The translations under genes were made by a program, and so were the position numbers. Shown piece after piece: positions 36,017 through 43,435 of a stretch of 64,000 nt of DNA; the stretch's first letter is position 1, and each line of letters starts with the position of its first letter. The stretch is from JAZNSB01 sp045590955 (GTDB taxonomy: Bacteria; Pseudomonadota; Alphaproteobacteria; RF32; CAG-239), in NCBI GenBank assembly GCA_045590955.1, contig JAZNSB010000020.1, positions 25,138-89,137 on the forward strand, given 5' to 3'. The notes under the pieces were generated by a model. That model did no database searches. It was not told the origin of the DNA and saw nothing but the letters and a program-made list of their open reading frames with translations.

Positions 36017-37819
36017 ATGGGAAAAAAAGAAAATTCACTGGTTTCATTACCGGAATGGGACTTGTCATTTGCCTTTTACCAAGGGTTTGAAGACCCTCAA
36101 ATTGAGGTAGAAAGACAATGGTTGAGCAGAGCGGCCAAAGAGCTGGAACTTTACCGTGGCACAATTGGGGCCTTAAGACCTCATCAACTCAGCGCCATGC
36201 TCAAGAAGTATGAGCAGTTTATTGAGATAAGCAGCAAACTTTCTTATTATGCATATCTTTATTCTGATACGCACAAAACAGATGAGAAAGTATCGCAGTT
36301 CAAAGCAAAAATCAACGAGGAGATATCATCTGTGTTTGAAACGGTTCGTTTCATTCACTTTGAGCTCAACGGATTGCCTCAAGACAAAAAGATGGAGTTT
36401 CTTAACCATCCCAAGCTCTACCGTTGGATACCTTGGTTGCAGAGCCTGTTTGCAGGATACTGGTCGCTTAACGAAACTGCAGCATTTATCATTGATAAAA
36501 AATCATTGGTATCTTCATCATACAGCAGGTTGTATGATGAAACGTGCACCGCTTTAAGGTTCAAATACAATGGTAAAACCTACAATGAGCCCGAAATCAA
36601 GGCAAAGTTGTCAAGCTCTTCAGCCGCCGAACGACGTTCCGTCATGGCAGAAGTAAACCGTGTATACAAAAGCCAGGCTCATATCATCACGTTTTGTTAC
36701 AACATGATCATGAAAGACAAGCAAGTTGATGATGAGTTACATGGCATAAGAGAAGCGGTTATGTCCAGCTTGTATTCCAATGGCATCACCAAAGAAGACT
36801 TGCTGGCAATGGTAAATGCAGTTGTGGATTCATATATCCCGATTTCGCATCGCTTTTATAAGCTTCTTGCCAAGCTTATGAAGGTAGACCAAATTGGCTA
36901 TGAAGACAGATGCTTTAACCCTGTGGAGGTAAACAAAAAGAAAATCACATGGGAAGAGTGCGTTGAACAGGTATTGTCGGCGTATGTTCAATTTTCACCG
37001 GAGTATGCTGCTTATGCAGAGGAAATTGTCAAAAGCAACATAATTGATGTTGCTCCTCGCAAGGGTAAAGTAAGCGGAGCATATTGTATCAGGGGCCATG
37101 TTCCTTACATTTTGCTAAACTTTACAGGTTCTCCCGGAGATGCCAACACCTTTGCTCATGAGCTTGGTCATGGAGTTCACCATTTGCTGTCGGCAAAAGT
37201 CGGAGAGCTGAATGACACAACTCCTACCGCTTTGGCAGAAGTTGCTTCTGAGTTTGCTGAAAATTTGCTTTTCAGACAACAATTAGCAAATGCAAGTAGC
37301 GATCGTGAAAAATTATCATTGTTGGTTGCACGTGTGCAAGTCATGATTAATTCAATTCACCGCCAGGTTTCTTTCTTCAAATTTGAAGAGAGAACCCACA
37401 AAGAGCGCAAAAAAGGTGAGCTTTCAACGGCCAGATTAAACCAAATCTGGGCAGAAGAAGTTTCTCGCTATTTGGGTTTTGATATTGGTGAAAATGCAGA
37501 GTATGGTTGGATGGATATCCCCCATATCTTTGATCGTCCCTACTATGTATATTCATACGCTTTCGCCGGATTGGTGGTTAACAATCTGATCAAGGCATAT
37601 GAAAATTGGGATGCAAATCACGAATTTCAAGTTCAAGAGCGCTTTGATGAGCTCTATCTTGACATGCTGTCAAGTACCGGTGTTGAAGACTACAAGAGTT
37701 TGCTTGAGCCTTTTGGCATTGAAGCAAACGATCCTGATTTTTGGACTAACGGACTTTCCGTCATTACAGAGTATATTGACGAGATTGAAAGATTGGCCGA
37801 AAGTGAAGGTCTGCTGTAA
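36017..37819 (+). CDS. M3B-family oligoendopeptidase (PepF-like)
   Basis: 600 residues, the usual PepF/M3 length. Zinc motif HELGH at about residues 381-385 (FAHELGHGVHH), with the downstream glutamate ligand in LAEVASEFAENLLF, and the N-terminal helical region typical of oligoendopeptidase F. It cuts short peptides in the cytosol. There is no Shine-Dalgarno sequence before the ATG (CTACGATTACT). Codon choice seems somewhat more GC-rich than in the flanking core genes. Confidence 0.9.
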   Translation: MGKKENSLVSLPEWDLSFAFYQGFEDPQIEVERQWLSRAAKELELYRGTIGALRPHQLSAMLKKYEQFIEISSKLSYYAYLYSDTHKTDEKVSQFKAKINEEISSVFETVRFIHFELNGLPQDKKMEFLNHPKLYRWIPWLQSLFAGYWSLNETAAFIIDKKSLVSSSYSRLYDETCTALRFKYNGKTYNEPEIKAKLSSSSAAERRSVMAEVNRVYKSQAHIITFCYNMIMKDKQVDDELHGIREAVMSSLYSNGITKEDLLAMVNAVVDSYIPISHRFYKLLAKLMKVDQIGYEDRCFNPVEVNKKKITWEECVEQVLSAYVQFSPEYAAYAEEIVKSNIIDVAPRKGKVSGAYCIRGHVPYILLNFTGSPGDANTFAHELGHGVHHLLSAKVGELNDTTPTALAEVASEFAENLLFRQQLANASSDREKLSLLVARVQVMINSIHRQVSFFKFEERTHKERKKGELSTARLNQIWAEEVSRYLGFDIGENAEYGWMDIPHIFDRPYYVYSYAFAGLVVNNLIKAYENWDANHEFQVQERFDELYLDMLSSTGVEDYKSLLEPFGIEANDPDFWTNGLSVITEYIDEIERLAESEGLL

Positions 37820-37850
37820 AAAAAAGCGGGGAATTTCCCCGCTTTTTTTA
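37818..37850 (+). terminator. Terminator after the oligoendopeptidase gene
   Basis: Stem GCGGGG/CCCCGC around AATTT, with eight A before and seven T after. Confidence 0.93.
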
Positions 37851-37944
37851 TTTGCCATAAAATGAAGTTTGGTGTTATTAATAACTAGACAAAAGTATAA
37901 ACAAATGGTATAATAAAAACACAAAACTTATTAAGGAATATGCT

Positions 37945-39210
37945 ATGGAACACATTTTTCTGATTGATGACTCTGAAGATACTGGCTATCGCAAACATGT
38001 TTTAGAAGCTTTGTCAGAATTTTTGGATTTGTTTCCTGAGCATAAAAATGAATTTAAGTTTCATATTCGTATAAAGGATAAATTTTTTGAAATTCCTGCA
38101 AATGAAATAACAAAAGATAATCCCACACTAACAGAAATTAAGTATTCTGATTATGAAAAAACAACCATGTTGTCAAGAACAGAGGGAGAAGACTGCTGGT
38201 CTGTTAATGACTGGATGGCCGGCAATGCTCAAAATAAATCTTACTTTCATTATGTTTATCCCACAAGAAATACAATAGATAGAGAAGCCGTTAGGGGAAG
38301 CTCAGTTACATTGGGTGATATTGAAGGAATGGGTGTTTCTGAAAATGTTTCAGACAAATATAAAAAAACATCTTATGTAACAGTGCGAGCAAATATGCCT
38401 CCCAACAGATTTAAAAGCATTCTTAAACATGAATTGGGACATGCTTTTAATGCAACACATGAAGGCAGAGCTAATACGAAAGTTTATACAGATACAGGAA
38501 ATCATTGTACAAATGAAGGATGTTTAATGGAAGATGGCAGAGTACGTGAGGCTAACGAAGATAGACAACCCGAGTTTTGCGAGGACTGTATAAACGCAAT
38601 GCAACAATATATGAAATATATTTTTGAAGAAAATACCAATCCGAATTCAAACGCAATTACAGTTCACGACAGTGAAGAAGATTTACCTCAAAATCAAGAA
38701 CCTGATGATACCTATAAGCTTTCATGGATTGCTTTTGTACGAAGACTTGGAATTGATTACCATGATAATACTTGTGTAACAATAGATGAAGAATCAGACA
38801 ATTTTTCAGCCAAAATTAAGAGACCGAACGGAGAAACAATATCCATTGTTGCTTCTTCTTCCACAAACGTTGTGTTGTCATCAAAAAAACCGGATGGAAC
38901 ACCGCAAGTTCCTGATCAGAAAGTTTTTGATAACTTGGTTAGCAAGGCTTATAGAGATAATAAAGAAATCAATTTTGGTGAAATAAAATCTCCGGAATTT
39001 AAAGCCAGATTAATGTTAGCGTGCTTAAACAAAGGTATAAAGATGCAAAATTGTCCGGATGTTCAAGAAGTTTTATCATCTCTTGATGATAACAATCCTA
39101 CAAAAGCATCTTTAATAAGTATAACAAACAGAGTAACACAACAACCAAATGACAATACAGTCCAAAGGCCTGTAAATCCTATCCAAAATGCAAATGATTG
39201 TTCTCGCTAA
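37945..39210 (+). CDS. Metzincin-like putative metalloprotease with extra zinc-site cysteines
   Basis: 421 residues, no signal peptide. The stretch HELGHAFNATH at 162-172 fits the metzincin zinc motif HExxHxxxxxH. Downstream lies Cys188-x4-Cys193-x-Met195, then 16 residues and Cys212-x-x-Cys215, closely resembling the second-zinc signature of archaemetzincins (C-x4-C-x-M-x17-C-x-x-C), although the gap from the third His to the first Cys is 15 residues, not 3. The C-terminal 170 residues contain a polar linker and a small domain (INFGEIKSPEFKARLMLACL) not recognised. AAGGA precedes the ATG. No function is known; a self-standing protease or toxin-like role are both possible. Confidence 0.6.
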   Translation: MEHIFLIDDSEDTGYRKHVLEALSEFLDLFPEHKNEFKFHIRIKDKFFEIPANEITKDNPTLTEIKYSDYEKTTMLSRTEGEDCWSVNDWMAGNAQNKSYFHYVYPTRNTIDREAVRGSSVTLGDIEGMGVSENVSDKYKKTSYVTVRANMPPNRFKSILKHELGHAFNATHEGRANTKVYTDTGNHCTNEGCLMEDGRVREANEDRQPEFCEDCINAMQQYMKYIFEENTNPNSNAITVHDSEEDLPQNQEPDDTYKLSWIAFVRRLGIDYHDNTCVTIDEESDNFSAKIKRPNGETISIVASSSTNVVLSSKKPDGTPQVPDQKVFDNLVSKAYRDNKEINFGEIKSPEFKARLMLACLNKGIKMQNCPDVQEVLSSLDDNNPTKASLISITNRVTQQPNDNTVQRPVNPIQNANDCSR

Positions 39211-39230
39211 TAACAATAAAATGTTGAGCA

Positions 39231-39982
39231 TCAATCTTTATACAATAACTTAGCGCGAATTTGTTTTCTTTTTGATTTTATTGGGATAAGTTTGCATATT
39301 AGTTTTATAAAAGTAATTTTTGCACTTTTGAGCATAGGAATATTTAAACGATACTTTTTAAATATCTTTCCGCAGACTTTAGTGTTACCTTTTGTAAAGC
39401 CTGTTGTTTCTTCCAATTTCTTTGCAAACAAACTGATTTTTGTGCAGTTTTTATTTATATAATCAATTTGCATATTTTTATTTAATAATTCATCGCAGTG
39501 TTCAATAATTAAAAGATCTACATTTTTGTTAAATTTTTTGTTCAGTTTGTCTGAAGCCTCCTTAATTTGCTCAATTGATGTGCTATAATCCAAACTAAAC
39601 CATATCAAAAGCACTTTTTGTTTTTGTTTGATGTTATTATAAAATCTGTTTATTCGGCGCTGATATTTTGTAAGTACTTCGTCATAAGTTTGTTCAATAG
39701 GCAGATTTAGAGCAAAATCATGAGGAAAAACACAACCTAATTTTTTGTTTTTATAAACTTCACATTTAAGATCATCTGTTTTAATTTCGGGAGTAATTTT
39801 TATCATATCGCTTAATTTTAAATAATCTTTAAAATCAAGTCAATTCTGTTTTCAAAGCTCATTTCCGAAACCCAATCAAACGGACCGGAGGTTGTTCTTA
39901 ATGCATATTTATTCAAATATAAAGCGCAGGCGCAGTTAGAGCCTAAGGAGTATATAATATCATATTTATGTTTGTTTATCAT
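39231..39982 (-). pseudogene. DUF1796-like papain-family cysteine peptidase, split by a frameshift
   Basis: Two consecutive frames on the minus strand complement each other. The first starts with ATG at 39982 (GAGGA upstream) and gives 54 residues containing the catalytic-Cys strand YDIIYSLGSNCACALYL and SGPFDWVSEMSF, then stops at 39818. The second, which can be read from an ATG at 39806 (191 residues) or further upstream in that frame, carries the His part (GCVFPHDFALNLP) and a helical tail. The protein continues smoothly (LILK, then DYLKLSDMIK) if one base is added in the T/A run near 39828-39834. Cys and His are thus on separate frames. A true mutation, a programmed frameshift or a sequence error cannot be told apart here. 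The intact family is of papain-like fold with unknown substrate. Confidence 0.7.
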
Positions 39983-40024
39983 TTGTATTAATTCCTCATT
40001 GTTGTGTTATATGAAAAAAAATAA

Positions 40025-40050
40025 GGAGTTACATTAAAAAGCAACCCCTT
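40025..40050 (-). terminator. Hairpin terminator downstream of the GNAT gene
   Basis: Minus strand: AAGGGGTTGC and GTAACTCCTT pair (two G-U pairs) around TTTTTAAT, followed by a T-run. It lies directly after a weak copy of the tRNA-Lys 3' end. Confidence 0.6.
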
Positions 40051-40053
40051 TAT

Positions 40054-40064
40054 AAATTGGTGAG
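40054..40064 (-). repeat. Weak copy (R0) of the tRNA-Lys 3' end
   Basis: The 11 bases AAATTGGTGAG match the edge of exact copy R1 but the following CCCGGCGGGATT is lost. As in R1 and R2, a hairpin terminator stands immediately next to it on the minus strand. It could be chance alone; position and the adjacent hairpin make a decayed copy plausible. Confidence 0.35.
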
Positions 40065-40132
40065 GGGTATCTTGCAAGGCGCGAGCTATTTTTGTTGATT
40101 TTAATTTAAGACACCGATGCCATGAATTGTTT

Positions 40133-40723
40133 TTATGATTTACTTTTTTGTTCCTTATTAAAATCAACCTTAAGCTTAGACCAAACATGAATATCTGTAA
40201 ATCTTTTGTGCATTTTGTCCCACTTGCATGAACGCAACATTCCTTCTAAATAATAACCACAGCGTTTTGGTACATTATCAGATCGTTTATTTTGTACATC
40301 AGTTCTAATCATGATACGATTAAGACCCTTCTTAAAAGCAGTGGTTTCTAGAGCTCTTACAGCTTCTGTTATGTAGCCATAACCAACCGCATCATCGCTA
40401 AGCCAATAACCAATTTCAGCAGATTTATGCTTTTCATTATAATCCATTAAATCAATAACCCCGAGAAGAGTTTGAGTTTTTTTATCTCTTATCAGGTAAG
40501 CATACCCTTCACCAGTTTCCCAACTTTTTTGTGCCCCATTAACCAACCAGCCATATCTGTCTTCTGGGCGTTTTGTGCCATCTACCCAAGACAACCATTC
40601 ACGTAATGTCTTGCGTGATAGTTCGACCTTATCAAAAATCTCTTCTGCTAATTTAAATGTTGGAAAAACGGGTCGTTCCAAAATGATCCGTTCTGATTTA
40701 ATTTTTTCAGGCATTTTTAACAT
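40133..40723 (-). CDS. GNAT-family acetyltransferase (RimJ/RimL type)
   Basis: 196 residues with the ribosome site AAGGAG. Family lines: IILERPVFPTFKLAEEIF at the start, GVIDLMDYNEKHKSAEIGYWL, then the acetyl-CoA loop GYGYITEAVRALETTAF, and RIMIRTDVQNKRSDNVPKRCGYYLEG. Such enzymes acetylate protein N-termini or small amines; some confer drug resistance. Here the substrate is unknown. It lies in the accessory region between tRNA 3'-end copies, on the same strand as the tRNA. Confidence 0.88.
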   Translation of the reverse strand: MLKMPEKIKSERIILERPVFPTFKLAEEIFDKVELSRKTLREWLSWVDGTKRPEDRYGWLVNGAQKSWETGEGYAYLIRDKKTQTLLGVIDLMDYNEKHKSAEIGYWLSDDAVGYGYITEAVRALETTAFKKGLNRIMIRTDVQNKRSDNVPKRCGYYLEGMLRSCKWDKMHKRFTDIHVWSKLKVDFNKEQKSKS

Positions 40724-41022
40724 ATGTTCTCCTTGGTCTATTTTTGGTACTGTACAAAATTATTCCATTTAGTCAACCAAAAAGTTCGAATGTTTCAGAA
40801 GCTATCAAAAAACGCTAAAAATGTGAAATGCAATAAAATCAAGCATTTTAAAGCATATGAGTTCGATTGCCCACGAAAATTGATGCTGTTTGTGTGAAGT
40901 CCAATCGAACCAGCTTAAATGATTGAAAATAAAAGAAACATCTCTTAGCTTTGCGAGGATTTATCCGAAGCAAAGGGTAGTTGTTCGCGTAAGTAGGAAG
41001 ATAAAATCTTCCGTAGCGACGC

Positions 41023-41045
41023 AAAAAGTCGCCTTTTCAGACGAC
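41023..41045 (-). terminator. Hairpin beside tRNA-end copy R1
   Basis: Minus strand: AGTCG/CGACT stem with a GAAAAG-type loop, then TTTTTG. It follows directly after R1, as a terminator follows a tRNA gene. Confidence 0.6.
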
Positions 41046-41053
41046 TTGTTCAA

Positions 41054-41074
41054 ATTGGTGAGCCCGGCGGGATT
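41054..41074 (-). repeat. tRNA-Lys 3'-end copy R1
   Basis: Exact 21-base match to 42198-42218, the acceptor end of tRNA-Lys including CCA and the 3' half of the T arm. Similarity stops inside the T loop, and the next bases differ completely. That is the usual extent of an att site left by an integrating element. Confidence 0.85.
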
Positions 41075-41228
41075 GGGTACTCCCGCTCAAAATTTTGCGG
41101 GTCCTCCTCACGTCGTAAGGTTCAAACTTCGTATTTCGCTAAGCGATTTGCTAAGCTCAACACTCGTTCTCACCAACTATCCGCTCCGAACCGGTGGGTT
41201 CTCTCCGAGCCGAGCAAACAACAAAAAA

Positions 41229-41248
41229 AACCACCTTTTCAGGTGGTT
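41229..41248 (-). terminator. Hairpin beside tRNA-end copy R2
   Basis: Perfect AACCACCT/AGGTGGTT stem with loop TTTC; on the minus strand it ends in a T-run. Same position relative to R2 as the hairpin beside R1. Confidence 0.75.
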
Positions 41249-41253
41249 ATTTA

Positions 41254-41274
41254 ATTGGTGAGCCCGGCGGGATT
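41254..41274 (-). repeat. tRNA-Lys 3'-end copy R2
   Basis: Exact 21-base match to R1 and to the end of tRNA-Lys, 200 bases from R1. Beyond it the sequence (GGCTTCGCCTCACTTCGCTC) is unlike the tRNA. Confidence 0.85.
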
Positions 41275-41381
41275 GGCTTCGCCTCACTTCGCTCATAAGC
41301 TATAAGCTTACCGGCGTTCTTTCGCCCGCCTTTCGCTTGTAGTCAAACCCACTTGCGTGGGTTCAAATCCCCAGACTTCGT

Positions 41382-41424
41382 CTTTAAACCAAAAAAAACT
41401 CCCGCAACGGGGAGTGTTTTTTTG
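41382..41424 (-). repeat. Duplicate of the tRNA-Lys terminator
   Basis: The stretch gtctttaaacc, an A-run, then ACTCCCGCAACGGGGAGT and a T-run match 42151-42190 almost base for base. There it is the terminator of tRNA-Lys; here no tRNA lies next to it. The two copies flank a segment of about 770 bases that holds the gene at 41538-41840. Confidence 0.8.
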
Positions 41425-41476
41425 TTTGTGATAATAAATCAAATAAAATCTGAAACTCAGATTTTCTGATACAAAA

Positions 41477-41513
41477 AAACCCTTAAGATGTGTTACCACA
41501 AACTTAAGGGTTT
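41477..41513 (-). terminator. Terminator of the small membrane-protein gene
   Basis: Stem AAACCCTTAAG/CTTAAGGGTTT with a 15-base loop and, on the minus strand, a run of seven T. Confidence 0.88.
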
Positions 41514-41537
41514 CTTTTACTCATATCGTTGGCTTTA

Positions 41538-41840
41538 TTAAAGCTTACGATATACCCACTTTACTGCAATGAAGGTCGCCGCTACCATTACGTACAATAG
41601 GTAACCCCAGATAGGAGCTGCGGTTACCAGAAACAGGAAGCGTCTCAAGTTCCCATGGCGATGGCGACCGTACCTAATTACGTTATACCAGTAGGCGGTG
41701 TAACTAAATATTCCAGCTTCTCGATCTTGTTGATCAAGCTTTACTTTTTTGGTAAATCTTGTGGGTCTCAACCGTATAAATGCGTACCTGAGCACGTATA
41801 TTACCCACAAAATACTCAATACAATAATTGCTGTCATCAT
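41538..41840 (-). CDS. Orphan small membrane protein with shared leader (copy B)
   Basis: 100 residues (97 if the second ATG is used). Membrane helix at the start (MTAIIVLSILWVIYVLRYAF), a basic middle (RYGRHRHGNLRRF), and a second helix (LVTAAPIWGYLLYVMVAATF). No family recognised. It has no Shine-Dalgarno site but follows a leader almost identical to that at 35808-35870. The start ATG overlaps the stop of a nine-codon upstream frame (ATGA). The sequence is more GC-rich than its neighbours and the gene is bracketed by two copies of the tRNA terminator. Confidence 0.55.
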   Translation of the reverse strand: MMTAIIVLSILWVIYVLRYAFIRLRPTRFTKKVKLDQQDREAGIFSYTAYWYNVIRYGRHRHGNLRRFLFLVTAAPIWGYLLYVMVAATFIAVKWVYRKL

Positions 41841-41903
41841 TTGTTTTGTGCCCTGTTATATCCCATCGGGCATCGGTTTTTAATAATTTATTAATTACTC
41901 TTT
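41841..41903 (-). promoter_or_regulatory. Shared leader element, copy B
   Basis: Matches copy A at roughly 85 percent over about 60 bases by eye. Minus strand: AT-rich stretch, CCGATGCCCGATGGGATA, then GGGC able to pair with GCCC, then ACAAATG. The internal frame (41837-41866) reads MGYNRAQNK and ends in a TGA that overlaps the start codon of the main gene. Confidence 0.55.
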
Positions 41904-42040
41904 TATGTAACCAATATATCACAAAATTAAAACAAAGTCAAACATTGTTGGTGTAAAAACATTTTTAATCATAGACACTTTGAGCAGAACATAATAAATT
42001 GTTAAAAAAGAAAATTATCTATTGGGCATCTACTTAAATG

Positions 42041-42054
42041 GTACCGTCCGGTAC
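42041..42054. repeat. Short palindrome in the accessory region
   Basis: GTACCG and CGGTAC with two bases between. It lies in the 360-base gap between the small gene and tRNA-Lys; apart from this palindrome, copy B of the leader and two terminators, nothing else is visible in that gap. Confidence 0.3.
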
Positions 42055-42089
42055 TGGCTTGGAAAGTTTACTAAAATTTTCCGAATTGA

Positions 42090-42129
42090 AAAAAGCAACT
42101 CTTATTTTACAAAACAAGAGTTGCTTTTT
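42090..42129. terminator. Long hairpin terminator near tRNA-Lys
   Basis: Stem AAAAAGCAACTCTT/AAGAGTTGCTTTTT with a 12-base loop, able to act in either direction. On the minus strand it stands after the tRNA terminator, ahead of leader copy B, and would insulate the small gene. Confidence 0.75.
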
Positions 42130-42150
42130 GTTTAAAAATATATTTTTCCT

Positions 42151-42192
42151 TGTCTTTAAACCAAAAAAACTCCCGCAACGGGGAGTGTTTTT
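42151..42192 (-). terminator. Terminator of tRNA-Lys
   Basis: Stem ACTCCCCG/CGGGAGT around TTG on the minus strand, directly after the CCA end of the tRNA, with T-runs. A second copy is at 41382-41424. Confidence 0.85.
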
Positions 42193-42199
42193 TGTTTAT

Positions 42200-42275
42200 T
42201 GGTGAGCCCGGCGGGATTCGAACCCACGACCCTTTGATTAAAAGTCAAATGCTCTACCGACTGAGCTACGAGCCC
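42200..42275 (-). tRNA. tRNA-Lys (anticodon UUU)
   Basis: 76 bases with encoded CCA. Acceptor GGGCTCG pairs with CGGGCTC (two G-U pairs); D arm GCTC/GAGC; anticodon stem TTTGA/TCAAA with loop CTTTTAA, anticodon TTT; T arm GTGGG/CCCGC with loop TTCGAAT. Its 3' end (42198-42218) is repeated exactly at 41054-41074 and 41254-41274. Confidence 0.97.
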
Positions 42276-42421
42276 TCAACAATTGAAAACATACATATAA
42301 GATTATTTTTAATACGTCAACCAAAAATATAACTTTTTTTTATTTTTTTTAAAATTGTATTGTATTTGTTAATAATTTGATGTTAATATAAGCTAAATTT
42401 TATAAAAATTAGAGGAAAATT

Positions 42422-42742
42422 ATGCAAAATAATGATCAAATGTGTGAAATTGTAAAAAATGCACTTGGAGAAATTCTTATTATTATCGGCAAAAAAGCCG
42501 GCGGACCGGAAAATCCGCGTTTTATCTTTGACGGATCAGATGAAGCTTTGTTCTATCGCTCAAAAGACAGCTCTGTTCATTTGATGGACATATCTCCTGA
42601 AGCCGCAAACGCCATTAAAGACGTAAATGAGATATTGATTGTAGAATTAGACGATAATGAAGAAGTGGCAAGAGAGTATATGGTTCCATTGCGACTCGTT
42701 AGCGATATTAAGAATTTGCTCAAAAAAGTTATTGTTGCATAA
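42422..42742 (+). CDS. Conserved-looking hypothetical protein before birA
   Basis: 106 residues with AGAGGA before the ATG. Pattern of a small soluble alpha/beta protein: EIVKNALGEILIIIGKKAGG, then PRFIFDGSDEALFYRSKDSS and IKDVNEILIVELDDNEEV. No family recognised. It lies 12 bases before birA, so it is probably its operon partner. Confidence 0.7.
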   Translation: MQNNDQMCEIVKNALGEILIIIGKKAGGPENPRFIFDGSDEALFYRSKDSSVHLMDISPEAANAIKDVNEILIVELDDNEEVAREYMVPLRLVSDIKNLLKKVIVA

Positions 42743-42754
42743 AAAAGGTGTCAT

Positions 42755-43435
42755 TTGTGGAACTGTATTAATTTACTGGTTGTAGATTCTACCAATGATT
42801 ATATAAAATCTTTGCCTGCCGATTCTGTTGTTGTGGCCAAAATGCAAACAAAATCCAGGGGAAGACTTGGCAGAACATGGATCAGCATGGAAGGAAATCT
42901 GTTTTGTTCCTTAAAAATGCAAGCTTCAATATCAGATGCTCCAAAAATTTCTTTGCTTACCTCTTTAGCTGTTTTGAACACTATAAAGCAAATTTCTTCT
43001 GGCACAAATGTCAGGTTAAAATGGCCAAATGATGTTTTAATAGATGGTCAAAAAGTTGCCGGCATTTTAATAGAAAGATTTGAAGACTCATTTATTATCG
43101 GAGTTGGAGTAAACATATCTGACAGTCCGGACGTAACAGACCACTTTAGTGCCACAGATTTGGCAAAACATGGCATAAAAACCAATGCTACAGAATTTTT
43201 ATCTCTGTTTTTGCAAAAATTTGACGGCTTAAAAACATACGACTTTGAAAAAATTAAACAATTATGGCTGGAAAATGCTTACGGCTTAAATACCGAAATA
43301 AGCATAAAAACAGCAGATAATTTATATGAAGGAACATTTATCTCTATTGGCAAAAATGCAGAACTTTTATTGCAAACAAATAACAAAATACAAGCATTTT
43401 ATGCCGGAGATGTATTTTTTAATAAGGGTAAATAA
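42755..43435 (+). CDS. birA: Biotin--protein ligase (monofunctional)
   Basis: 226 residues from a TTG at 42755 with AAGGTG upstream. It attaches biotin to carrier proteins such as AccB. Lines seen: LVVDSTNDYIKSL, the biotin/ATP loop TKSRGRLGRTWIS, RLKWPNDVLIDGQKVAGILIE and a C-terminal SH3-like part. It has no N-terminal helix-turn-helix, so it does not act as a repressor. The last base overlaps the start of rnj. Confidence 0.93.
   Translation: MWNCINLLVVDSTNDYIKSLPADSVVVAKMQTKSRGRLGRTWISMEGNLFCSLKMQASISDAPKISLLTSLAVLNTIKQISSGTNVRLKWPNDVLIDGQKVAGILIERFEDSFIIGVGVNISDSPDVTDHFSATDLAKHGIKTNATEFLSLFLQKFDGLKTYDFEKIKQLWLENAYGLNTEISIKTADNLYEGTFISIGKNAELLLQTNNKIQAFYAGDVFFNKGK

Larger units (their letters stand above)
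40724..41537. other. 814-bp stretch without genes: tRNA-end copies and hairpins
   Basis: No credible gene. It contains a 9-base inverted repeat (GTTCGATTG at 40861-40869 and CAATCGAAC at 40902-40910), two exact 21-base copies of the tRNA-Lys 3' end (41054-41074 and 41254-41274), a hairpin beside each (41023-41045, 41229-41248), a duplicate of the tRNA terminator (41382-41424) and a terminator for the small gene at 41538. The rest is GC-rich for this genome and full of short cttcgcc-like runs. Open frames across it are artefacts of tRNA-like sequence. Confidence 0.6.

Noticed and set aside
40923..41261. Plus-strand open frame of 112 codons across the tRNA-end copies
   Set aside because: It has no ribosome site, spans two repeats and a terminator, and its sequence (SPAGLGTPA) comes from tRNA-end sequence.
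41308..41499. Minus-strand open frame of 63 codons next to R2
   Set aside because: It crosses two terminator hairpins and includes tRNA-like sequence; not a credible gene.
42150..42332. Plus-strand open frame with GGIRTHDP running over the tRNA-Lys gene
   Set aside because: This is the well-known false translation of a tRNA gene on the opposite strand.
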